Shown here: positions 1 through 6,049 of the stretch, piece after piece
Layout: each line of letters begins with the position of its first letter
How positions within the stretch are numbered: the first letter of the stretch is position 1
Source of the DNA: Deltaproteobacteria bacterium
Lineage (GTDB): Bacteria; Desulfobacterota; Desulfuromonadia; Desulfuromonadales; BM103
Length of the DNA stretch: 9,853 nt
Assembly: GCA_006226895.1 (NCBI GenBank)
Contig: SBFN01000238.1
Span: forward strand, 1 to 9,853
Direction of reading: 5' to 3'
Translations under genes and position numbers: made by a program
Notes under the pieces: model-generated
Told to the model about the DNA's origin: nothing
The model's input: only the letters and a program-made list of their open reading frames with translations
Database searches by the model: none

Positions 1-878
1 TTGCTCGCCGTGAGAACAATCTGAATACGCCGATTCAGGGCTCGTCCCTGCGCCGTTCCGTTGCTGGCGACCGGGCGGTACTCGCCATAGCCGACTGCGG
101 AGAGCCTTTCTCCGGAGATGGCTGCCTTCTCCTGCAGGAAATGCAGGACCGTGGTCGCTCTTGCCGTGGAGAGCTCCCAGTTGCTCGGGAACTTTTGAGC
201 GAGAGTGCCGCTGATCGGTACGTTGTCGGTATGACCTTCGACCTGGATGTCCTTGTCGGCGGCAACTTTAAGGATGTCGCCGATCTGTTGCAGGACACTG
301 ATTCCTGCGGGTTTGAGCACGGCCTTACCAGAATCGAAAAGGATTTTGTCGACCACGTTAACAGTCAGTTTACCCTTGAGCTCGGAGATTTTAACCTCAC
401 CACGCTGGATCTCTTCTTCGAGTTTTCCAACCAGTTCATCGTAGGTGCCCTGCACCTCTGCAAGCCGGGCTTCGCGTTCCAGGCGCTCTATTTCCAGTTG
501 CTGTTGTAACTCACTGCTCCCTTCGGTCAGTCGATCGATCTCCTGACGCATCTCGGCCATGGCGGCCCCGGCTTCGGCGCTGCGGCTGGCCAGAACCTTC
601 TCCACCCGGTCCAGGTCAGCACGTGCCCGCATAAGGTCTTCCTGGAGGCGTTTGTTGCGCTCGATGGCCTCAAGCAAGCGCTGGTTCAGGCTGTCATTGC
701 GATCAACCAACTGGTTTTTGTCTTCTTTCAGATTCTCGTAATCGCCTTCAAGGCCCCTGATAACCGATTGGAGATATTGGTTCTCGTCCAGCTTCTGCTG
801 GTGTTCGGTTTGACTGACGCATGCTGAGAGTGTTGCGACCATCACCAGAAACAGACTGAATTTGAAGTAAAATTTCAC
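1..878 (-). CDS. OmpA/Pal-type outer-membrane lipoprotein with coiled coil (C-terminus cut by window edge)
   Basis: Read on the minus strand from a GTG at 878-876, the frame stays open for 292 codons to the window edge with no stop. An AAGGAG ribosome binding site lies 6 nt upstream (890-885). Residues 1-19 form a lipoprotein signal peptide ending in the lipobox LSAC; Cys20 would be lipidated, and the next residue is Val, not Asp, which fits outer-membrane sorting. Residues about 25-170 are charged, Glu/Gln/Arg/Leu-rich and heptad-like, a probable periplasmic coiled coil. Residues about 170-290 are an OmpA C-terminal (MotB/Pal-like) peptidoglycan-binding domain with GHTDNVPI (215-222), NWELSTARA (233-241) and NRRIQIVL (282-289). 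Known for the family: non-covalent tethering of the outer membrane to peptidoglycan. The last motif is normally close to the C-terminus, so only a few residues should be missing. The specific role is not known; a flagellar MotB is unlikely because a lipobox replaces the inner-membrane helix. Confidence 0.9.
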   Translation of the reverse strand, partial: MKFYFKFSLFLVMVATLSACVSQTEHQQKLDENQYLQSVIRGLEGDYENLKEDKNQLVDRNDSLNQRLLEAIERNKRLQEDLMRARADLDRVEKVLASRSAEAGAAMAEMRQEIDRLTEGSSELQQQLEIERLEREARLAEVQGTYDELVGKLEEEIQRGEVKISELKGKLTVNVVDKILFDSGKAVLKPAGISVLQQIGDILKVAADKDIQVEGHTDNVPISGTLAQKFPSNWELSTARATTVLHFLQEKAAISGERLSAVGYGEYRPVASNGTAQGRALNRRIQIVLTAS

Positions 879-884
879 GAGCAG

Positions 885-890
885 CTCCTT
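885..890 (-). promoter_or_regulatory. Ribosome binding site fixing the GTG start of the OmpA-like lipoprotein
   Basis: On the minus strand AAGGAG is followed by 6 nt and then GTG at 878-876. The signal peptide and lipobox begin directly after this GTG, so it is the best start even though it is not ATG. Confidence 0.75.
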
Positions 891-928
891 AGGGTTGTAT
901 AGAAATCTGCAAATTTTCTACAGCGCCC

Positions 929-957
929 ATTGTTGGCGATTTCAAGATAAATGTAAA
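929..957 (-). promoter_or_regulatory. Weak candidate sigma70-type promoter for the OmpA-like lipoprotein gene
   Basis: Minus strand: TTTACA (957-952) as a -35 box, 17-nt spacer, AACAAT (934-929) as a -10 box, about 50 nt upstream of the GTG start. The -35 matches 5 of 6 consensus bases and the -10 only 4 of 6. It is suggested by position in a divergent spacer; no experimental support is visible. Confidence 0.25.
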
Positions 958-990
958 GCTTGGAAATAGGCATGGTTACAGGCTTTTCAG

Positions 991-1020
991 TTGCTTGTAA
1001 AAGTTTCAATATGTTATAAA
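991..1020 (+). promoter_or_regulatory. Candidate sigma70-type promoter for nadC and the downstream gene row
   Basis: TTGCTT (991-996) as -35, 18-nt spacer, TATAAA (1015-1020) as -10, inside the most AT-rich part of the divergent spacer and about 90 nt upstream of the nadC ATG. This would leave a leader of roughly 80 nt. An inverted pair TTACA (976-980) and TGTAA (996-1000) overlaps the -35 box and could be an operator, but no known regulator site was recognised. Confidence 0.4.
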
Positions 1021-1110
1021 AATACACCTTAATGTTAAATCGTGCCATTCAGAGTTTCCGCGAGGAGACGAAGACGTTTCATCTATGGAGACCGGCTGGA
1101 AACATAATTT

Positions 1111-1941
1111 ATGAACTCATTTATACTCGATCCTATTCTACGTCGTGCTCTTGAAGAAGATATCGGCACCGGGGATGTCACCACGCTGGCAACGATAGAG
1201 CCTGGTACGCAGGCAAGCGCTGAACTGGTCGCCAAAGAAGATTTCGTTCTGGCCGGCATTGATGTTGCGCAACGGGTCTTTCAGCTGCTTTCTAAAGAGA
1301 CTGCATTTGAAAAACTTATGAACGACGGCCAATCGGTAAAACGCGGCGATGTGCTGGCCTGGATTAAAGGTGATGCCTCAGTTCTTCTGCAAGGCGAGCG
1401 TGTTGCGTTAAACCTTCTGCAGCGGATGTGCGGTGTTGCCACTCTCACCGCCGCCTTTGCGAAAGAGGTTGAAGGAACCCGCGCGGTGGTTGTGGATACG
1501 CGGAAAACTACACCAGGATTACGGATTCTGGAAAAGTACTCGGTACGCATGGGGGGTGGTGGTAATCACCGCATGGCTCTTTATGATGCTGTCCTGATCA
1601 AGGAAAACCATGTCGCCGCTGCCGGGGGAATCACTGCCGCGGTCAGTCGCGCTCAGCAGCGTGTGCCGCACACCCAGAAAATCGAAGTCGAGGTTCGCAA
1701 TCAGGAAGAGGTGGCAGAAGCGCTGGCTGTTGGTGCAGACATTCTACTCCTCGACAACATGTCTCTAGACGAATTGTCTGCGGCCGTCGAGCTGGTTGGC
1801 GATCGCGCCATCACGGAAGCCTCTGGGGGGGTCAACCTGGAAAGTGTCCGGGCCATTGCCGAGACCGGCGTCCGCTTGATTTCTGTCGGCGCACTGACGC
1901 ACTCATACCGGTCCGTTGATATCTCCATGTTGTTTACTTAA
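1111..1941 (+). CDS. nadC: Nicotinate-nucleotide pyrophosphorylase (quinolinate phosphoribosyltransferase)
   Basis: A cytoplasmic enzyme of de novo NAD synthesis. It converts quinolinate and PRPP to nicotinate mononucleotide, CO2 and pyrophosphate. The 276-residue length is typical of the family. The N-terminal EDIGTGDVTT (16-25) is diagnostic. The alpha/beta barrel carries GERVALN (95-101), the PRPP/quinolinate-binding segment DTRKTTPGLR (129-138), GGGGNHR (148-154), LIKENH (162-167), IEVEV (191-195), LLLDNM (212-217), EASGG (236-240) and GALTHS (260-265). All expected motifs are present, so the enzyme should be active. The ATG at 1111 has only a weak ribosome binding site (GGA about 10 nt upstream); an ATG at 1085 is out of frame, and the domain begins within the first ten residues, so the start is sound. 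It is the first gene of the plus-strand row and is followed after a short gap by birA. A run of seven G (1825-1831) codes the EASGG motif. Confidence 0.96.
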   Translation: MNSFILDPILRRALEEDIGTGDVTTLATIEPGTQASAELVAKEDFVLAGIDVAQRVFQLLSKETAFEKLMNDGQSVKRGDVLAWIKGDASVLLQGERVALNLLQRMCGVATLTAAFAKEVEGTRAVVVDTRKTTPGLRILEKYSVRMGGGGNHRMALYDAVLIKENHVAAAGGITAAVSRAQQRVPHTQKIEVEVRNQEEVAEALAVGADILLLDNMSLDELSAAVELVGDRAITEASGGVNLESVRAIAETGVRLISVGALTHSYRSVDISMLFT

Positions 1942-1967
1942 ACATTAGGGCGTGAACCTAACTATTG

Positions 1968-2951
1968 ATGAAAACACCAGCCCCGCGCGAAACCATCCTC
2001 TCGCTTTTCCGCCAGACTCCAGACGGTTTTGTCTCTGGTGAAAGGATAAGTGATGAGTTGGGTGTTTCGCGTACGGCGGTCTGGAAGCATATTCGCAACC
2101 TTCGCCAGGCAGGTTACCAGATTGAAGCGATTCCTTCACGAGGGTACCAATTGCAGCAGTCTCCCGATGTCCTAATGCCGGAAGCTATTCAGTCCGGTCT
2201 CGAATGCCAGCTGATCGGGTCTCGTATCATCTCGCTTGACGAGGCGGATTCCACCAACCTGCAGGCCTGTCGCCTTGGTGATGAAGGGGCCGACGACGGG
2301 CTGGTGGTGATTGCTGACCGGCAAAGCTCCGGCAAGGGTCGGATGGGTCGCCAGTGGGAATCACCCGGTGGCGTCAACCTTTACGCCTCGATTTTGCTAC
2401 GCCCTCCTGTTCTGCCTTTTGAAGCCCCAAAACTGACCTTCCTGTCTGCTGTGGCCGTCTGTCGTGCAATTAAAAACTGTACCGGTTTGCAGCCAACGGT
2501 TAAATGGCCCAACGATATCCTCCTGAATGGAGCCAAGGTCGCAGGCCTCCTCAATGAAATGAGCTCTGAGACCGATCAGGTTCATTATGTCGTCCTCGGT
2601 ATTGGCGTTAACCTGAACATGCGCGCCGAACAGTTCCCGGACGATCTGCGTTACCCTGCCACGTCGCTTGCCATTGCCACCGGCAATGCTGTCTCCCGTT
2701 TGGCCTTTACTCGTTCCCTGTTGCAGGAGCTGGACGCTCTTTACCAGCTCTACCTGGAGCAGGGTAGTGCTCCCATTTTTACTGCTTGGACAGAGCTCTG
2801 CGACCTGAACGGCAAGCGGGTGCAGGTGGATTGCAATAATCTGTTGATTGAAGGCACCATGGTCGGCCTCGGTGCTGATGGTGCATTGCTGGTTCGAACT
2901 TCGGCTGGTAAGATAGAGAGCATTTATGCAGGGGACGTGCGACCGGTTTAG
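1968..2951 (+). CDS. birA: Bifunctional biotin--[acetyl-CoA-carboxylase] ligase / biotin-responsive repressor
   Basis: Activates biotin to biotinyl-5'-AMP and attaches it to the lysine of biotin carboxyl carrier proteins. Residues about 5-62 form a winged helix-turn-helix (ISDELGVSRTAVWKHIRNL at 27-45, RGY in the wing), so this is the class II BirA type that can also repress transcription. The catalytic domain (about 85-275) has DSTN (94-97), the biotinyl-AMP loop SSGKGRMGRQW (120-130), KWPNDI (179-184) and the conserved Lys190 in KVAGLL. A small SH3-like C-terminal domain (about 280-327) ends in GDVRPV. The length of 327 residues is usual. Start: ATG at 1968 is chosen; a TTG directly before it (1965) would add one Met, and no strong ribosome binding site discriminates. 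No biotin biosynthesis gene and no TTGTAAACC-type BirA operator was found in this window, so regulatory targets must lie elsewhere. Confidence 0.95.
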   Translation: MKTPAPRETILSLFRQTPDGFVSGERISDELGVSRTAVWKHIRNLRQAGYQIEAIPSRGYQLQQSPDVLMPEAIQSGLECQLIGSRIISLDEADSTNLQACRLGDEGADDGLVVIADRQSSGKGRMGRQWESPGGVNLYASILLRPPVLPFEAPKLTFLSAVAVCRAIKNCTGLQPTVKWPNDILLNGAKVAGLLNEMSSETDQVHYVVLGIGVNLNMRAEQFPDDLRYPATSLAIATGNAVSRLAFTRSLLQELDALYQLYLEQGSAPIFTAWTELCDLNGKRVQVDCNNLLIEGTMVGLGADGALLVRTSAGKIESIYAGDVRPV

Positions 2952-2960
2952 AAGCCGGGG

Positions 2961-3060
2961 CGAGTGACGCGTGACGGGGAACGAGTGATGAAGCAATTTG
3001 TCTGTATTTTGGGTTTTGAATTTTCCGCGTATCGCGTACCGCGTATCGCGTTCCGAGGTT
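2961..3060 (+). repeat. Heptamer (period-7) repeats filling the birA-coaX spacer
   Basis: Two clusters of degenerate 7-bp units of the form CGnG(T/G)nn. Cluster 1 is CGAGTGA, CGCGTGA, CGGGGAA, CGAGTGA (2961-2988). Cluster 2 is CGCGTAT, CGCGTAC, CGCGTAT, CGCGTTC, CGAGGTT (3026-3060). Between them TTTT recurs every 7 bp at 3007, 3014 and 3021 (TTTTGGG, TTTTGAA, TTTTCCG). The clusters are not in the same phase with each other. The last heptamer supplies GAGG, the likely ribosome binding site of coaX. No protein or RNA function is evident. It resembles low-complexity heptameric spacer DNA found in some bacteria (for example the STRR heptamers of cyanobacteria), but a family relationship is not claimed. 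Confidence 0.75.
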
Positions 3061-3064
3061 TTTA

Positions 3065-3835
3065 ATGCTACTCGTTATAGATGTCGGCAATACCAATACC
3101 GTGCTTGGCCTGTACAAGGGCAAGGAGCTTGCACGCAGTTGGCGCTTAACCACCGATAAGGCGCGGACCGCAGATGAATGGGCGATGGTCGTGCATGAAC
3201 TGTTCAGCCTCAGCAGCTTGCATTTTCCTGACGTCTCAAATGTTATTATCTCCTGTGTCGTTCCACCATTGCTGAACACTCTGGAGACACTGTGTGATAA
3301 TTATTTCAAGCTGAAGCCGCTGGTGGTCGGTCCGGGAATCAAGACCGGCATGCCGATTCAGTATGACAACCCCCGGGAGGTTGGTGCCGATCGTATCGTC
3401 AATGCGGTGGCCGCCTACGCAAAACAGCAAGCCAGTCTGATCGTGGTGGATTTCGGTACGGCGACAACTTTTGATTACATCTCCTGTCGTGGTGAGTACC
3501 AGGGAGGGGCTATCGCTCCGGGCCTGAGTATCTCCGCGGAGGCTTTGTACGAAAGGGCCAGTAAACTGCCCCGCGTTGAAATTGTTTGCCCGCCACAGGT
3601 TGTCGCCAAGAACACAGTTAATAGCATGCAGTCCGGTTTGTTCTACGGTTATGTCGGTCTGGTGGATGGTATTGTCGGTCGCATGAAGCAGGAGTCGCGC
3701 GAAAAACCCCATGTCATGGCGACCGGGGGGCTGGCGACGCTGATTGCACCATACAGCCAGACCATTGATGAAGTGGATAATAGTCTCACCCTGGAAGGTT
3801 TGCGGATCATTTATGAACGCAACCATGTCACTTAG
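3065..3835 (+). CDS. coaX: Type III pantothenate kinase
   Basis: Catalyses the first step of CoA synthesis, ATP-dependent phosphorylation of pantothenate to 4'-phosphopantothenate. It belongs to the ASKHA fold group, not the CoaA or eukaryotic-type PanK families, and type III enzymes are known for lack of CoA feedback inhibition and a need for a monovalent cation. Visible motifs: [10 protein letters not shown] (6-15), the phosphate-1 loop with Asp6; [12 protein letters not shown] (102-113), holding the catalytic Asp109; DFGTATTFD (129-137); GGAIAPG (147-153); ATGGLA (219-224); and LTLEGL (241-246). Length 256 is normal. The ATG at 3065 follows GAGG (3055-3058) by 6 nt, and the domain starts at residue 2. 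It is separated from birA by 113 bp of heptamer repeats; birA-coaX neighbourhood is common in bacteria. The next gene starts 76 bp downstream. Confidence 0.96.
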   Translation: MLLVIDVGNTNTVLGLYKGKELARSWRLTTDKARTADEWAMVVHELFSLSSLHFPDVSNVIISCVVPPLLNTLETLCDNYFKLKPLVVGPGIKTGMPIQYDNPREVGADRIVNAVAAYAKQQASLIVVDFGTATTFDYISCRGEYQGGAIAPGLSISAEALYERASKLPRVEIVCPPQVVAKNTVNSMQSGLFYGYVGLVDGIVGRMKQESREKPHVMATGGLATLIAPYSQTIDEVDNSLTLEGLRIIYERNHVT

Positions 3836-3900
3836 TGGTCATTTAATAATCTGAAAATCATTACGATTATCTGACTATTGGAAATCATGAGGAACATTGA

Positions 3901-3906
3901 AAGGAG
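3901..3906 (+). promoter_or_regulatory. Ribosome binding site deciding the start of the EF-G paralogue
   Basis: AAGGAG at 3901-3906 with 5 nt to the ATG at 3912. The same frame is open from a TTG at 3897, but that would place the ribosome binding site inside the coding sequence, so 3912 is the better start. Confidence 0.85.
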
Positions 3907-3911
3907 AGATC

Positions 3912-5990
3912 ATGGCAAAGTTCGAGACTGAAAATTTGAGGAATCTGGGTATTGTCGGGCAAGGGGATGCGGGCAAGACCTCCCTGGTCGAAGCTATGTT
4001 GTTCAACACCGGGATGACCGATCGCCTGGGTAAAGTTGACGATGGCTCCTCGAACATGGATTTTGAGCCCGAAGAAACCAAGCGCAAGATCACGATTTCA
4101 TCGAAGCTGCATCATTGCGAATGGAACAACCATGAACTGCATATTGTAGATACTCCCGGATACACCAATTTCCTGCATGATACTCGTGGCTGCATGCGCG
4201 TCCTTGGTGGAGCCGTTTTGCTGGTTTCCGCCGTTGACGGTGTCAAGGCTCAAACCCAGACACTCTGGAAGTGGGCTGAAGAGTTTGAGGTCCCTCGCAT
4301 TGCCTTTGTTAATAAGCTTGATCGAGAGCGTTCTGATTATCTCAAAGCTGTTGATGATATGGAAACGACCCTGGGCTGCCGCCCTGTTGCGGTCAATATG
4401 CCGATTGGTGAAGAAGACAACTTTAAAGGGGTTATCGACCTGATAACCATGAAGGCGCGGCTTTTCAAATTCGACGAAAAGGGCACCTATGAGGAAGGTG
4501 ACATTCCTGAAGAGTATCAGGACGAAGCCGAACGTCTGCACGTGATATTAATGGAGGCTTGTGCCGAAGCTGATGATGAGCTGATGGAAAAATACCTCGA
4601 AACCGAGGAGCTCTCCGAAGCAGAGGTTCTGCGTGGTTTGCGTGAGGGAACTCTGACCGGTGTCTTCACCCCGGTTTTCTGCGGCAGCGCTACGGCCAAT
4701 ATCGGGATTCGTCAGTTGCTTGATTATATCGTCCTCTGCATGCCTTCGCCGGTTGATAAAGGAATCCAGTACGGCACCAACCCCAAGAATGATGAGCCGG
4801 AGGAGCGCCGGCCTGATCCTAACGAGCCTTTCTCGGCGATGGTCTTCAAGACTGTCAGTGACCCCTTTACTGGCAAATTGAACCTGTTCCGTGTTTACTC
4901 AGGAACAGTCAAGTCCGACAGCTCAGTTTTTAACCCCAACAAGGATTGTAACGAGCGCCTTGGTCAGATCCTGTTGCCTGAGGGCAAAAAACAAAAAGCC
5001 GTTAGCGAAGCTGTTGCTGGTGATATTGTCGCGGTCGCTAAATTAAAAGAGACCACGACTGGTGACACCTTGTGCGATGCAAATAAACCGATCGTCTACG
5101 AATGCCCGATGAGCATGAAGCCGGTCATCTCCTTTGCCCTTGAGGCGAAGAGCAAGGGTGATGAAGAGAAGATTTTCAGCGGACTATCAAAATTGACGGA
5201 GGAAGACCCCGCTTTGCAGTTGCAGCGCGATCTTGAAACCAAGGAGATGATCATCTCCGGTATGGGGCAGGTGCATGTCGAGGTTGCGGTTGAGAAGCTT
5301 AGGCGCAAGTTCGGCGTTGACGTCCTCCTCAAAGAGCCGAAAGTTCCCTATCGTGAGGCCATCAAAAAATCGGTCGAGCAGTCTTATCGGCACAAGAAAC
5401 AGTCGGGCGGCAAAGGTCAGTTTGCCGACGTGTCAATCAAGGTCAAGCCCCTTGAGAGGGGCTCTGGTTACGAATTTGTTGATAAGATCGTCGGCGGTGT
5501 GATTCCGCGGCAGTTTATCCCCGCTGTCGACAAGGGAATTCAGGAGTCAATAGGCAAGGGGCCTCTGGCCGGATACCCTGTTCAGGATGTTCAGGTCACC
5601 CTGTTCGATGGTTCTCACCATTCGGTGGACTCCTCGGAGATGGCCTTCAAAATAGCGGGTTCGATGGCGTTCAAGAAATCGCTTGAAGCTGCGTCTCCGG
5701 TTCTCCTTGAACCGGTTATGGAGATGGAGATTACCGTGCCTGACGAATGTGTCGGTGATGTTATCGGCGATATGAACTCCCGTCGTGGTAAAGTCCTTGG
5801 TATGGAGCCTCAGGGCAGCAGTCAGTTGGTTAAGGCCCAGGTACCGATGTCGGAAGTTCTGAAGTACGCTCCGGTCCTCCGTTCCATGACCTCTGATCGC
5901 GGTCTTTTTACCATGGAATTCACTCATTACGAAGAGGTGCCATCTCATCTGATGGCTAAACTTCTGACAGAACTGAACAAAGAAGATTGA
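3912..5990 (+). CDS. Elongation factor G paralogue (EF-G-like translational GTPase)
   Basis: A 692-residue protein with the full five-domain EF-G layout. The GTPase domain has a P-loop GQGDAGKTS (16-24), switch I with KRKITI (57-62, Thr61 kept), G3 DTPGYTNF (80-87), and G4 NKLD (134-137). Domains II and III follow (about 290-475; RDLETKEMIISGMGQVHVE belongs to domain III). Domain IV includes KQSGGKGQFADV and the tip loop GSHHSVDSSE. Domain V includes GDVIGDMNSRRG and the terminal YAPVLRSMTSDRG. Canonical EF-G has a G3 of DTPGH; here the His that helps place the catalytic water is Tyr84, and the P-loop lacks the usual DHGKT or DAGKTT form. This is how EF-G2-type paralogues look, so it is unlikely to be the housekeeping fusA, which normally sits beside rpsL, rpsG and tuf. 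Domain IV is intact, so ribosome binding and translocation-like activity are plausible. Its exact role, and whether a canonical fusA exists elsewhere, cannot be read here. The start is set by AAGGAG at 3901. Confidence 0.9.
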   Translation: MAKFETENLRNLGIVGQGDAGKTSLVEAMLFNTGMTDRLGKVDDGSSNMDFEPEETKRKITISSKLHHCEWNNHELHIVDTPGYTNFLHDTRGCMRVLGGAVLLVSAVDGVKAQTQTLWKWAEEFEVPRIAFVNKLDRERSDYLKAVDDMETTLGCRPVAVNMPIGEEDNFKGVIDLITMKARLFKFDEKGTYEEGDIPEEYQDEAERLHVILMEACAEADDELMEKYLETEELSEAEVLRGLREGTLTGVFTPVFCGSATANIGIRQLLDYIVLCMPSPVDKGIQYGTNPKNDEPEERRPDPNEPFSAMVFKTVSDPFTGKLNLFRVYSGTVKSDSSVFNPNKDCNERLGQILLPEGKKQKAVSEAVAGDIVAVAKLKETTTGDTLCDANKPIVYECPMSMKPVISFALEAKSKGDEEKIFSGLSKLTEEDPALQLQRDLETKEMIISGMGQVHVEVAVEKLRRKFGVDVLLKEPKVPYREAIKKSVEQSYRHKKQSGGKGQFADVSIKVKPLERGSGYEFVDKIVGGVIPRQFIPAVDKGIQESIGKGPLAGYPVQDVQVTLFDGSHHSVDSSEMAFKIAGSMAFKKSLEAASPVLLEPVMEMEITVPDECVGDVIGDMNSRRGKVLGMEPQGSSQLVKAQVPMSEVLKYAPVLRSMTSDRGLFTMEFTHYEEVPSHLMAKLLTELNKED

Positions 5991-6049
5991 TGTCTGCTCG
6001 AAAATCATGTTTATCATCAATGATTGGGTAGCAGAACGGGAGGTAGTTT

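Noticed and set aside
141..509. Plus-strand open frame of 122 codons at the left edge
   Set aside because: The opposite strand encodes the OmpA-like lipoprotein with signal peptide, lipobox and domain motifs; this frame is its shadow.
974..1000. BirA (biotin) operator upstream of nadC
   Set aside because: The half-sites GGTTACA and TTGTAA occur in reverse order relative to the TTGTAAACC-N15-GGTTTACAA layout, and nadC is not a biotin gene.
1825..1831. Run of seven G in nadC as a phase-variation tract
   Set aside because: It encodes the conserved EASGG motif in the right frame and is short for phase variation.
2397..3279. Two antisense open frames across birA, the heptamer spacer and the coaX start
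   Set aside because: They have low-complexity translations from the heptamer DNA (recurring TRYA/RHAS-like strings) and overlap two certain genes. They are not supported as proteins.
3236..3826. Long antisense open frame (196 codons) across coaX
   Set aside because: It lies wholly opposite coaX, whose motifs are complete. The translated product shows no recognisable domain, and no ribosome binding site was seen. It is a coding shadow.
3846..3870. ATAATC and GATTAT inverted repeat in the coaX-EF-G spacer as a terminator or operator
   Set aside because: The stem has only 6 AT-rich pairs with a 13-nt loop and no T tract. It is too weak to call; no convincing promoter was seen in this spacer either.
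6003..6025. AATCAT and ATGATT inverted repeat between the EF-G paralogue and the SPOR gene
   Set aside because: A 6-bp AT-rich stem with an 11-nt loop and no following T tract; likely chance.
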